A DNA stretch of 64,000 nt from Sandaracinus sp. (GTDB taxonomy: Bacteria; Myxococcota_A; Polyangia; Polyangiales; Houyiibacteriaceae), in contig PABA01000008.1 in assembly GCA_002699025.1 (NCBI GenBank), positions 124,001 through 188,000 of the forward strand, given 5' to 3'. Position 1 is the first letter of the stretch. Every line of letters begins with the position of its first letter. The position numbers were made by a program, and so were the translations under genes. The notes under the pieces were generated by a model that saw only the letters and a program-made list of their open reading frames with translations, was not told the origin of the DNA and searched no databases. Below, in pieces: positions 39,501-47,567 of this stretch.

Positions 39501-39957
39501 CGAGATCGCGAACCCCAGCGCGTCCGTGGCGGTACTCGACGGATGCCAGGTGCGGCTGTACCGCAACGCCGGCTCGTCCCCGAGCACGGTCGCCGACCTC
39601 AGCGGCATGCTGGCCGGGGGCGAGACTCTGGTGCTCTGTAACAGCAGCATCGACGATGACTCGAGCTGTGACATCACGACGGGCAGCCTCAACCACAACG
39701 GAAACGATGGCTACGACCTCATCTGCGACGGGATGGTCGTCGACACGTTCGGTCAGGCCGTCGGAGACGATCCGGGCGTCGGTTGGACGGGCGGCGGACT
39801 CTCGACCGCGGACTTCGTGCTCACTCGCCTTTGCACGGTGACCATGGGTGACCCCGACATCAGCGACGCTTTCGACCCCTCGGTCGACTGGGAGGGCGAG
39901 GCCTGGGTCAGTGCTGCGACCAGTCTCGACGGTCTCGGCAGCTACGACTGCCCCTGA
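36583..39957 (+). CDS. Secreted amidohydrolase with thrombospondin-3 and lamin-tail regions
   Basis: This 1,124-residue probable lipoprotein has lipobox VGCGDDD after a signal peptide and an Asp-Gly-rich linker. An amidohydrolase domain (about residues 100-490) carries the metal motif NGHDHI (His157, His159), a later SAFIHGIG His and GLGTDW Asp, so it may be an active hydrolase of the ATZ/TRZ or urease-like superfamily. Thrombospondin type-3 calcium repeats follow ([16 protein letters not shown], about 560-667), then beta domains, then a lamin-tail-like segment ([18 protein letters not shown], from 957). Base composition drops at 37080-37570 and again after 39440. ATG 36583 has GAGG upstream. 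Confidence 0.82.
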   Translation: MRAASIRSLPTLLLTLLVAGLAVGCGDDDGRDPDGGIDAGPLPDGAMPDGFVPGDGSMPDGGMTETDLFPPPTITTCPGDALEPPAEGTCTTSGSGEATLITGDILTPGEVLRGGQVLVDGDGMIACVGCDCSGMATDPTEVVCPDAVVSPGLINGHDHIRFAGAQPFPADGFLTEERYEHRHDWRRGRDDHTEVPNGTSSSLGDAALWLELRQMMSGTTSIFGSSGRDGLLRNLDGSENLREQLPASEAEYSTFPLDDVDGTKLSEGCDYGDGRDTASLVTALDGAYGPHVAEGIDAAARNEFLCMREGMEDLIQPKSAFIHGIGLLPPDIGEMALEQVELIWSPRTNIALYGDTARVTEYARLGVTIGLGTDWIRSGSMNMLRELTCADYLNANHMGGFFPDEQLWLMATRNTAIALGVDSAIGTLATGKVADIAIFDASERTDHRAVIGAEPDDVVLVLRGGEVFFGDADLVEALRLGCDPVGDVCGVTKRACLQELGMSFSELMADTTAFYPLFFCGEPMGEPPCVPERNHMGSMFPDASENGSNYYTGMSTPDDMDGDGIANGDDNCPSIFNPIRPLDEGMQADFDMDGIGDACDVCPLGGDDDPSTCVEVDPNDSDGDDVPNDMDNCPSVPNPEQEDMDDDGKGDACDACPMDANPGGLACPATVYDVSDGTLPAGTAVSLEGLVVTAVAPRGFYAQQDVDSADYAGVDFSGIFVYTDSAPAPAVARGDVVTISAATIGEFNSQLQLQDATYTVNAGAGTLPTPEAVTTAEIAFGGDRFDELQGVLVSVSDVTVASTEIGGSFANFTIEDGVEVNDQMFTLDPFPTMGETFTAITGVLARFMDAPQLRPRDAADIIASSLRVSPGSITIAPSETVDITVILPGAAPSGGADVAITLPGTALTGPTTITVSEGMFSATETYTAAAGEDGGTLTASYMGDTVEVPVVIAEPAQIIFSEYVEGNSNNKALEIANPSASVAVLDGCQVRLYRNAGSSPSTVADLSGMLAGGETLVLCNSSIDDDSSCDITTGSLNHNGNDGYDLICDGMVVDTFGQAVGDDPGVGWTGGGLSTADFVLTRLCTVTMGDPDISDAFDPSVDWEGEAWVSAATSLDGLGSYDCP

Positions 39958-39981
39958 GAGCAAGTGAAGAACCGATCGATG

Positions 39982-40014
39982 AGCACGCCCCGGCGACTCC
40001 CGCCGGGGCGTGCT
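39982..40014 (+). terminator. Terminator hairpin after the amidohydrolase gene
   Basis: AGCACGCCCCGGC (39982-39994) is perfectly complementary to GCCGGGGCGTGCT (40002-40014) with a 7-nt loop. It is followed by TCGTTT. It lies 24 bp after the stop. Confidence 0.8.
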
Positions 40015-40058
40015 TCGTTTCGGGTATCGCCGCCGAGCAACCGGCGTGCTACTTCGCC

Positions 40059-40064
40059 GAGGAG
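40059..40064 (+). promoter_or_regulatory. Ribosome-binding site before ATG 40072
   Basis: GAGGAG sits 7 nt before an ATG that opens a signal-peptide sequence. It argues that the true start of the MopE-type gene is 40072 and not the internal ATG at 40181. Confidence 0.65.
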
Positions 40065-40071
40065 CCCGACC

Positions 40072-42004
40072 ATGAAGCGCCTCCTCCTCGCCGCCGCCGC
40101 CCTGCTCCTCCTGCCCCGAGGAGGACTTCTGTGAGCCCCTCGTCGAGCGCGAGGGAGTCTGCACCTGTCCAGAGGGCACCATGCCGACAGCGGACCCGTT
40201 CGTCTGCGGGCTGCCCGACGGCGGCCTGATTCGCGGCCCGGGAGCTGGCGAAGCAGGGGTCGACGCCGGAGACCAGGATGGGGGGATGGACTCCGGCCCG
40301 CCCGACGGCGGCACGGACGCGGGCCCGCCGGACGCCGGCCCCATGGACGCCGGCCCGTCGGACGCCGGGCCCGGGGACAGCTGCGTGTCCCGAACCTTCT
40401 ACGCGGACGCGGACGGCGACGGGTTCGGCGACCCGACGGTCCCCATGATGGGCTGCGAGATGCCGGAGGGCTTCGTCGAGAACGACGGGGATTGCAACGA
40501 CGATTGCAGGGACTGCTTCCCCGGCGGCACCGAGGTCTGCGAGGGTTCCCTCGACGAGGATTGCGCCGGCGGCGTGGACGACGGATGTGACTGCACCAGC
40601 GGCACGGAGCGTCCCTGTCCCGGCGGAACGGACACCGGCGAGTGCTCGGCGGGCACGCAGCGGTGTGAGGGGGGCACCTGGAGCGCCTGTGAGGGCGCGG
40701 TGGGGCCGGCGACCGAGGAGTGCGACACGCTGGACAACGACTGCGATGGCACGCCGGACGGGCCCGCGGCCTCGCTGACCTGCCCCAGCGGCGCGAACGT
40801 CGACTCGGTGCTCTGCTCCGCGGGCAGCTGCCTCATCGCGTCTTGCGTCGGCACCTTCCGGCACTGCGATACGAGCCTGGACAACGGGTGCGAGACCGAT
40901 ACTCGCAGCGATCGCCGCAACTGCGGGAGCTGCGACAACGAGTGTGGCCCGCTCGAGGTCTGCGACGAGCGCAGCTGCGTCGACGCGCCGGTGCTGGACT
41001 GGGTCGCCGTGGCGCCCGCCTACTGGATCGAGACCCAGTTCGAGCAAGCCCGACTCGCTGCCAACCGGACCACGGGCCAGACCCTCGTGGCGGACCCTTG
41101 GACCGCGGACATCGGCGAGGTAATCGGCACCCTCACCTCGATCTCCGCATCGGGCGCCATCGCGTGGAGCATCGACGAGTATTGGGCGGACGCCGCCGCC
41201 GGATCGGTGGGTCCGCGACTCGCGACGGTCCGCAAGCGGGAGAGCGACGACGCGCTGTTCTACGAGCGCTTCGATGCAGCCGGGGCCGTCCTTTCGACGC
41301 CCATCACCACGACGCACCGGAGCGGCACCCGGGTGCTCGACATGCCGATGTACGGCGACGTCGCACTGCTTGCCGGACGGCGGGCGACGGGAACGATCGT
41401 CGCGGACTCTCCGCTGTTCCACGACCACCTGATCTCCCGCTCGGGCGAAATGATCACGAGCATGGCCGTCGATGGTGACGTCGTCTTCGCAGCCGACCGC
41501 GACGGCAACCTGTACAGCACGAGCCCCGCTCGGACCGGCATCGGCTGGCGGCGTACGGTGGCTGGCGTGGCCGACCTCGTGTCCTACGAGAACTTCTACG
41601 TCGGCTATGTCCGCAACTCGGGCTCGAACGCCTTCGTCGAGCTCCGCGAACAGGCGGGTGGCCTCCTGGAGGAGTCGACGCAGATCTCCTTTGGTTCGAG
41701 GCGGGTCGAGGCCACGGCGCTCGCCGTCGACGACGAATGGGAGCGCGTCTACGTGACCGGACGGGTGGGCTCCGGCTCGGACGCACGCATCTTCTTGCGC
41801 GCCTATGACCTCCCCGACCTGACGCTCGCCTGGTCGGAAGAGTTCGGGGACCTGTACGGAGTCGACCTCACCTTCGACGCGGAGGGTCGCTTGCTGCTGC
41901 TGGGGCAGGTCATCGCTCCGTTCGACCTCCTGGGCACGACCGTCGACACGGGAGACGGCTCCCTTCCACAGGCGCTCTTCGTCGCGGCGCTGCGGGTCTA
42001 CTGA
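40072..42004 (+). pseudogene. MopE-type lipoprotein, frameshifted after the signal peptide
   Basis: ATG 40072 has a good ribosome site and encodes MKRLLLAAAALLLL, then ends at TGA 40132. In the next frame the sequence continues as CPEEDFCEPLVEREGVC into a long open frame to 42004. Inserting two bases (GC) near 40110 would give a perfect lipobox LLLAC, so a 2-nt loss or an assembly error is likely. The 607-codon second part has DAG-like linkers, a YADADGDGFGDP calcium motif, one MopE unit (ECDTLDNDCDGTPDG) and a beta-propeller-like C-terminal half. GC falls after about 41040. An internal start at 40181 would lack any signal peptide. Confidence 0.7.
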
Positions 42005-42020
42005 GGCCTACTGAGGCCTA
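42001..42020. repeat. Two direct 10-bp copies at convergent gene ends
   Basis: CTGAGGCCTA is repeated at 42001-42010 and 42011-42020. It covers the stop codons of the MopE-type gene and the convergent receptor gene. Confidence 0.6.
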
Positions 42021-42875
42021 CGCCTTCAGCAGCTCGGCGAGGGCGGGGAGGCCTTCTTCGAGCCAGGCGCCGTACCAGAAGAGGTGCTTGCCGCTGATGA
42101 AGCGGATGCGGCCCTCGGGGAGGCCGGCGCGGACGAGGGTCTGGGCGTCGGTGGCGTCGAAGGCGTGGGGCTCGTCGGGGAGGAGGACGAGGTCGGGGCG
42201 GCGCGCAAGGACCTCCTCGAGGCGGATGCGCGGGTAGCGGGTGTCGCGGCCCTGGGTGCGCGCCGGGTCGAGGGGGGCGCGGAGGCCGAGGTCGGCGGCG
42301 AGCGGGTAGCGACGCGGGCGATCGGCGAAGACGTTCTCGCCCCCGGCGAGCTCGAGCACGTCGCTGGCGAAGGCGTTCCCGTCGAAGGTCATCCAGGGGT
42401 CGTTCCAGATGGGCACGAAGACGCGCGCGCGCGCCTCGACCTCCCGGCGCGCGAAGCGCTCGTACGCGGCGCGCACCCGCTCGACGACGTGGACGCCGCC
42501 GCCGAGGAGCGCGGCGAGCGTGACCAGGTAGCTCACGGCGTCGCCCACCGTCTTCGGGAAGCTCACGTGCACGGGCAGGCCCGCGTCGATCAGCGCCTGG
42601 ACGCCCTTGCGCGCGTTCTCCTCTTGGTTCGCGAGGATCAGGTCCGGCTCGAGGGCACGCACGGCCTCGATGTCGACGTCCTTGGTGCCGCCGATGACGG
42701 GGACGGCCTCGATGCCCTCGGGCTCGACGCAGTAGCGGGTGCGGCCCACCAGGCGGTCGAGGCCCGCGAGCCGCGCGACCGAGTGGGTCTCGCTCGGCAC
42801 CAGGGAGACGACGCGCCGCGCCGGCCCCGGGAGCTCCACCCGTCGACCGAGGGCGTCGACGGCGACGAGGCTCAA
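42018..42875 (-). CDS. BtuF-like helical-backbone metal receptor
   Basis: A 285-residue protein with the bilobed fold of cobalamin and metal-chelate receptors. The opening RRVVSLVPSETHSVARLAGLD and the middle DLILANQEENARKGVQALIDAGLPV match the BtuF/COG0614 family. No signal peptide is present, so it is cytoplasmic or uses a nonclassical route. The likely start is TTG 42875, whose overlap with the patatin stop (TTGA) implies translational coupling. No ABC permease or ATPase is near. Its ligand is unknown. Confidence 0.82.
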   Translation of the reverse strand: MSLVAVDALGRRVELPGPARRVVSLVPSETHSVARLAGLDRLVGRTRYCVEPEGIEAVPVIGGTKDVDIEAVRALEPDLILANQEENARKGVQALIDAGLPVHVSFPKTVGDAVSYLVTLAALLGGGVHVVERVRAAYERFARREVEARARVFVPIWNDPWMTFDGNAFASDVLELAGGENVFADRPRRYPLAADLGLRAPLDPARTQGRDTRYPRIRLEEVLARRPDLVLLPDEPHAFDATDAQTLVRAGLPEGRIRFISGKHLFWYGAWLEEGLPALAELLKA

Positions 42876-44431
42876 AGGCCGATCCCCAGCTCGCGGCGGA
42901 AGCGCGCCGGGCTCGGCGCCGGCTCGCCCTCCGGGTCGCGGAAGACCACCCCGTGCCGCTCGAAATCGCGCCGCAGATCGGTGAAGGAGGCGCGCACCTT
43001 CGCCAGCGTGCTGCGGTACGCGAGCTCCTCGATCTCGCGCCGGTAGAAGTACTTCATCGGCGAGCCGCTGAGGATGCGCATCTCGTCCCCGTGCGGCCGG
43101 AAGAGGTAGAAGCTGACCTGCGGGTAGAGCTCCCGGATGGCCCGCACGGCCTTGTCGAAGCGACCGTTCACGAGCGCCTTCAGCGCCTGCATGCTGCTGA
43201 AGATGCCGCCGCGCTTCCAGACGTAGCCGGGCTCGTCGCTGTGCACGGGCACGAGCGGGTCGACGAGGATCACCATGGTCGCGCCCTGGCGGACGGCGAC
43301 GCGCATGTTGGTGGTGCGCGTGAAGGCGCCGTCGATGTAGTAGCGGCCGTCGATCTTCTCGGGCGGGTAGAAGGGGACGAGGGCCGAAGAGGCGCGCACG
43401 GCCTGGTGGATGGGGACGTGATCGAAGGGCGGCTCGCCGAAGACGACCGCGCTCGAGGTGTCCTGGTCGGTGGCGCCGACGAAGAGCGGGCGGCGGAGCT
43501 CGCGGAAGTCGTCGCTGAGGCCCGGCCGGTGGAGGTGGCGCTTCAGGTAGCCGCGCAGCCGGGCGCCCGTGAAGACGCCGGTCGGCAGCGAGCGCGCCAC
43601 CGAGGAGAGCGCGCCGCGCGGGCCGACGCCGCCGCGGGCGAGCTCGCGGGCGAGCGCCGGCAGGCGGCGGCCGAGCTCCGGCAGGTTCGGCATGAAGAGC
43701 TCGTCCTTGCGGATCGCGTCCACGCGCGCCGTGCCGCCGGCGAAGGCCCGCGCGATCTCGTCGGGCCCGATGCCGTTGGCGAGGAAGGCGCCGAGCACGG
43801 CGCCGGCGCTGATGCCGCAGAAGAGATCGAGCTCCTGTACGCGCCGGTTGACCAGGAAGGTGTCGAGCGCGCGGAGCACGCCGAGCTCGTAGAGGAGCCC
43901 CTCGATGCCGCCGCCGGCGAGGCAGATGGCCACCTTGCCGGGAGCGCCCTCTTCGAGGAGCGCGTCGATGCGGCCGTGGAGTCGCTCCCAGCTCGGCGCC
44001 GAGAGCACCCCGCCCACGCCGAGCTGACCGAGCCGATGGGCGGCCTCCGTGCCGCGGACGTCGGGCCCGACCAGGGCGAGCACCCGATGACGCTGTAGGC
44101 CCGCGACCACCTCGTCCTCGGGGAAGAGGCGCGCGAGGAGGCGGCCGGCCCGGCTGGCGTCGAAGGGGACGTCCTCGGTGGAGGCGGCTTGGCCGTGGCG
44201 CGGGGCGCGGTCGCGCAGCTCGAGGACTAGGAGGTCGACCGCGTGGCGGCCGAGGTAGGCGAAGGCGCGTTCGGCGTCGGAGGTGGCCCAGACCTCGCGC
44301 TCGCGGCCACCCACCGTGTAATGGAGCGCCCCCTCCGGGGTACGGCGGGCGGCGGCGACGCGGTCGATGCCGAGCGGATCGGCGCCGCCCGTGGGGCCGA
44401 CGTAGACGATGCGTTGAGGGCGCGCTTGCAC
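42872..44431 (-). CDS. Patatin-like phospholipase
   Basis: This 519-residue protein has a catalytic patatin domain from about residue 170. The oxyanion loop is CLAGGGIEG, the nucleophile Ser is in GISAG, and the aspartate is in YYIDGAF (DGA/G motif), so the Ser-Asp dyad is complete. The 160 N-terminal residues resemble a response-regulator receiver (IVYVGPTGG, LLVLELRD), as in several bacterial cyclic-nucleotide or regulator-linked patatins, but the phospho-Asp is not clear. It likely hydrolyses membrane lipids. GTG 44431 was chosen because coding character starts there. It is divergent from the gene at 44583. Confidence 0.88.
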   Translation of the reverse strand: MQARPQRIVYVGPTGGADPLGIDRVAAARRTPEGALHYTVGGREREVWATSDAERAFAYLGRHAVDLLVLELRDRAPRHGQAASTEDVPFDASRAGRLLARLFPEDEVVAGLQRHRVLALVGPDVRGTEAAHRLGQLGVGGVLSAPSWERLHGRIDALLEEGAPGKVAICLAGGGIEGLLYELGVLRALDTFLVNRRVQELDLFCGISAGAVLGAFLANGIGPDEIARAFAGGTARVDAIRKDELFMPNLPELGRRLPALARELARGGVGPRGALSSVARSLPTGVFTGARLRGYLKRHLHRPGLSDDFRELRRPLFVGATDQDTSSAVVFGEPPFDHVPIHQAVRASSALVPFYPPEKIDGRYYIDGAFTRTTNMRVAVRQGATMVILVDPLVPVHSDEPGYVWKRGGIFSSMQALKALVNGRFDKAVRAIRELYPQVSFYLFRPHGDEMRILSGSPMKYFYRREIEELAYRSTLAKVRASFTDLRRDFERHGVVFRDPEGEPAPSPARFRRELGIGL

Positions 44432-44582
44432 CGTGCGGGAAGCTACACGCTGGCCTTCGCGCCGCAAGACGGAATCGCCACGGCGGAGGCTCGGGGGCTG
44501 GAGTGTCCACGATTTGTCCGCGCTTCCCCGAAAGTGGTAGGGTGGGCCGTGGTTTCGGGGGAGAAGAAGGACTCGGGACGAC

Positions 44583-45017
44583 GTGAGCACGCTTGACGTC
44601 AAGACGATCAAGCAGGCCCTCAAGGACGCCGGCGTGGAGATCTATCGCTCGCGTCCCGACGAGGTGCAGATCGCGGAGCGCATCCGGCTCCACATCATGG
44701 ACTCGGGTGTGCGCGTGGTGCTCGCGGAGGGCAGCCCGCGCGTGCGCTTCACAGCGCGCTCTCAGCGGTCCGACTTTCCGAACGCGGATGGCGACGCGCT
44801 CTTCGCGCGCGTTCGCGAGCGGGTCGGGGCGCCGGCCCAGGAGCGCGGCTACACGGAGCACGGCGCGCAGGTCCACGAGGTGAAGGACCCGGTGGACGAG
44901 GCGAAGACGCTCGATGTGTGGCACGAGGTCGTCTACGAGAAGGCCGCCGAGGACGTGGGCGCGCTCGTCGACGAGGTGCGCTGGGCCGTCGAGCTCGAGA
45001 AGTACGTGGCGGACTGA
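44583..45017 (+). CDS. Conserved-looking protein, function unknown
   Basis: A 144-residue soluble protein with no signal peptide or membrane segment. It starts at GTG 44583 (VSTLDVKTIKQALKDAGVEIYRSR) and is rich in charged residues, with a central VRVVLAEGSPRVRFTARSQ beta-like segment and a helical end (EDVGALVDEVRWAVELEKYV). Third-position bias is strong, so it is real. No family was recognised. It is divergent from the patatin gene. Confidence 0.7.
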   Translation: MSTLDVKTIKQALKDAGVEIYRSRPDEVQIAERIRLHIMDSGVRVVLAEGSPRVRFTARSQRSDFPNADGDALFARVRERVGAPAQERGYTEHGAQVHEVKDPVDEAKTLDVWHEVVYEKAAEDVGALVDEVRWAVELEKYVAD

Positions 45018-45684
45018 GCTCGCTTCGAGCGGCGGCCGCGTCCGCGCCGTCGCACCTCCCCCGCCCTCCTCTCGGCGGACCTTCACGCATCGCGTACGCG
45101 GCAGCGAACGAGCGGCTGCGTGACGGACGCGACGCGGGGGGTCGCGCGCTCCTGTGCTCGCGCTCCCGTTCTCGCTCGGCTGCGAGTCCCGCGCTCCTCT
45201 CGGGCGGAGGGCGGAGGGCGCGCGGCGCACGGGCTCCCGCATCGCCAGCGCCTCCGGGGATCACGCGCCGCGCATCGGGATCACCGATGGCCCACACCGG
45301 ACGTGCACGAAGGCTGCCCCTCAGGCGCCACGCACGACACCACGAACCGGGCGAGCTCGTGGGTGATCCGCGTGAGGGCTCGCCTGCGATCCGAGGATTC
45401 TCGCGTGATCCCGACGGGTTGAGCGAACCGCAGAGCGCCGCGAGCGAGCCGAGGCGAAAAAGGCCCGTCGATCCGCGAGGTTGCGGGAGGGTGTCAAGCG
45501 ATCGCGTTCGAGACGTAGCGATCGCGAGACACGAGACGATTTCGCGCTCCGAATTTTCGTACGCGCGATCTCCGTGTGATCTCGCGGGGATCGACGTCGA
45601 GACCATCCATGAAGTGACGTTCTGTGACCCTACATGGCACGTCATTGATTGTCATGAGGGGTGCTGGCTGGTAGATCTCCTCTC
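45018..45684. other. 667-bp non-coding interval with paired GCGATCGC
   Basis: Nothing here has convincing coding bias, although long open frames exist. Composition becomes more AT-rich from about 45440. An 8-bp palindrome, GCGATCGC, occurs at 45498-45505 and 45518-45525, 20 bp apart (two helical turns). GTGATC or GATCAC words recur across the interval (near 45258, 45279, 45361, 45403 and 45576). This looks like a regulatory region for the gene at 45685. Confidence 0.5.
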
Positions 45685-45933
45685 ATGCGCATCAGCAACT
45701 CGTTCAGCGAGGGCGAGATCCAGGTCCTCGAGTTCATCCTCCAGACCCTGCTTCGCGGCGGCACGCCGGCCATGGCCACGCGCAACAAGGACTTCGCCTC
45801 CCTCTACCGGAAGGTGGTGACCATGAAGAAGCGCGTGCAGGAGAAGAAGAAGAAGGAGATCCTGCAGTCCTCCGTCGGGACGGTCGAGGCGGCGACGCCC
45901 GCCGACGAGGACGACGTCAAGGCCGTCGGCTGA
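45685..45933 (+). CDS. Small protein of unknown function
   Basis: An 82-residue soluble protein (MRISNSFSEGEIQVLEFILQ) with a helical first half, a basic segment (TRNKDFASLYRKVVTMKKR) and a Lys-rich centre, ending in an acidic tail. It could be a DNA- or RNA-binding regulator by size and charge, but no fold is identified. The start is ATG 45685; no strong ribosome site is visible. A long regulatory-looking region precedes it. A 9-bp hairpin at 46079-46110 lies downstream. Confidence 0.65.
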   Translation: MRISNSFSEGEIQVLEFILQTLLRGGTPAMATRNKDFASLYRKVVTMKKRVQEKKKKEILQSSVGTVEAATPADEDDVKAVG

Positions 45934-46078
45934 GCCGAGGCCCTTCCCTCCCCCGATCGGGCCGACCAGCGCGCGATCGCCTTCGCGCGGCTCCCGCGTC
46001 CCAGCCCATCTTCGCTCGCCCTGCGCGGCGTCCGTCCATCCGTCCCGGACGGCGCGGTCCCGCGCCATGCGCACCTTC

Positions 46079-46110
46079 GCGCCCCGCCCCCACCCCAGGG
46101 AGCGGGGCGC
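46079..46110 (+). terminator. Perfect 9-bp hairpin between 45685 gene and pyrC
   Basis: GCGCCCCGC (46079-46087) pairs exactly with GCGGGGCGC (46102-46110) with a 14-nt loop. It is followed by GCTCGTT. It lies 145 bp after the small gene's stop and could end that transcript. The remainder of 45934-46220 holds no gene. Confidence 0.5.
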
Positions 46111-46220
46111 GCTCGTTGCGCGGCCCCTCTCGGCGGCGCGTCGCTGACATCGTCCATCGCGCCGCGAACGGCACGGCGACCCCGCGGGCGGGCTTCGACA
46201 GATGGAGCGGGCGAGAGCCA

Positions 46221-46249
46221 TTGACTCTCCCCCCGCCGTCACGTAACCC
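46221..46249 (+). promoter_or_regulatory. Candidate promoter giving a leaderless pyrC mRNA
   Basis: TTGACT at 46221-46226 is followed after 17 bp by TAACCC at 46244-46249. The expected transcript start is at or next to ATG 46257, and no ribosome site precedes that ATG. The -10 match is weak. Confidence 0.35.
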
Positions 46250-46256
46250 GCGCGGG

Positions 46257-47567
46257 ATGCTGGTGCTCCGCGGCGGCCTGGTCATCGACCCAGCCCACGA
46301 GCTCGAGACCCAGGCCGACGTCGTGCTGGAAGAAGGCCGCGTCGTCGCCGTCGAGCCCTCCTTCGATGCGCCCGCCGACGCCACGGTCCGGGACGTCTCC
46401 GGGTGCTGGCTGGTCCCCGGGCTCATCGATCTCCGCACGCACCTGCGCGAGCCGGGTCAGGAGTACAAGGAGGACCTCGCCTCGGGCCTGGCGGCCGCGG
46501 CGGCAGGCGGGTTCGGCGCGGTCTGCGCGATGCCCGGCACCTCGCCGGTGAACGACACACGGGCGGTCACCGACCTCATCGTCTCCCGCGCCCGCGCCCT
46601 CGGCGGCGTCCGCGTGTGGCCCTTCGCGGCCATCACCAAGGGTCTGGCCGGGCGCGAGCTCACGGAGATGCACGAGCTCCGCGAGGCCGGGGCGGTCGGC
46701 GTCACCGACGACCTCCACCCGGTCACGGACGCCGGGCTGCTCCGCCGGGCCCTCGAGTACGCCCGCACCTTCGACCTCGTCGTCATGCAGCACTGCGAGG
46801 AGCCGAACCTCGCCCGCGGCGCGCAGATGCACGAGGGCGTCCACTCGACCCGCCTCGGCCTCAGCGGCTGGCCCCGGGAGGCAGAGGAGGCGGCCGTGGC
46901 GCGCGACGTGCGGGTGGCCGAGCTGACGGGCGCGCACCTGCACGTGGCGCACGTCTCGAGCCGAGGCGCGGTCGCGCTCATCCGGGACGCCAAGGCGCGC
47001 GGGGTGCGGGTCACGGCCGACGTCACGCCGCACCACCTGACCTTCACGGACGAGGCGGTCCTCGGCTACGACACGATGGCCAAGGTCCTGCCGCCGCTCC
47101 GCGAGGCGAGCGACCGCGACGCGCTCCGCGAGGGCCTCGAGGACGGCACGCTCGACTGCATCGCCACGGACCACGCCCCGCACACGGCGCTGGAGAAGGA
47201 CTGCGAGTTCGACGCGGCGGCCGTCGGCATGACCGGCCTCGAGCTGGCCCTGCCCATGGTCTGCGCGCTGGTCGAGGCCGGCGTGCTCTCGCGCCGGCGC
47301 GCCATCGCGGCCCTGACGACCGGCCCCGCGGGCGTGCTCGGCAAGACGTCGAGCGTCCGCGGAGGCGACGCCCTCACGGTGGTCGACCCGGCCCACGGCT
47401 GGACGGTCCGCCCCGAGGCCCTGCGCTCCAAGTCGCACAACACGCCGCTCCTCGGGCGCGAGGTGCGCGGCGCGGCCCGCATGACCTTCGTCGAGGGTCG
47501 CCTCGTCTTCGACCGCGAAGCCGAGGCGGCGCCCGACCCCCACTCTCCCCCCGAGGCACGAGCATGA
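46257..47567 (+). CDS. pyrC: Dihydroorotase (type I), HxH first metal motif changed
   Basis: This 436-residue amidohydrolase heads a pyrimidine operon and would convert carbamoyl aspartate to dihydroorotate. It has NDTRAVTD, MQHCEE, LHVAHVSSRG and IATDHAPH, which provide an Asn contact, two zinc His and the catalytic Asp. The first metal motif, normally D-x-H-x-H, reads LIDLRTHLREPG, so Arg replaces the first His. The DDG position reads DDL. It may be a low-activity or inactive PyrC'-type paralogue acting with a carbamoyltransferase, or it may tolerate one metal. Its stop overlaps the carA start (ATGA). Confidence 0.88.
   Translation: MLVLRGGLVIDPAHELETQADVVLEEGRVVAVEPSFDAPADATVRDVSGCWLVPGLIDLRTHLREPGQEYKEDLASGLAAAAAGGFGAVCAMPGTSPVNDTRAVTDLIVSRARALGGVRVWPFAAITKGLAGRELTEMHELREAGAVGVTDDLHPVTDAGLLRRALEYARTFDLVVMQHCEEPNLARGAQMHEGVHSTRLGLSGWPREAEEAAVARDVRVAELTGAHLHVAHVSSRGAVALIRDAKARGVRVTADVTPHHLTFTDEAVLGYDTMAKVLPPLREASDRDALREGLEDGTLDCIATDHAPHTALEKDCEFDAAAVGMTGLELALPMVCALVEAGVLSRRRAIAALTTGPAGVLGKTSSVRGGDALTVVDPAHGWTVRPEALRSKSHNTPLLGREVRGAARMTFVEGRLVFDREAEAAPDPHSPPEARA

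Noticed and set aside
45018-45645. Long open frames on both strands in the 45-kb interval
   Set aside because: They lack third-position bias and protein-like composition. The interval was described as regulatory instead.
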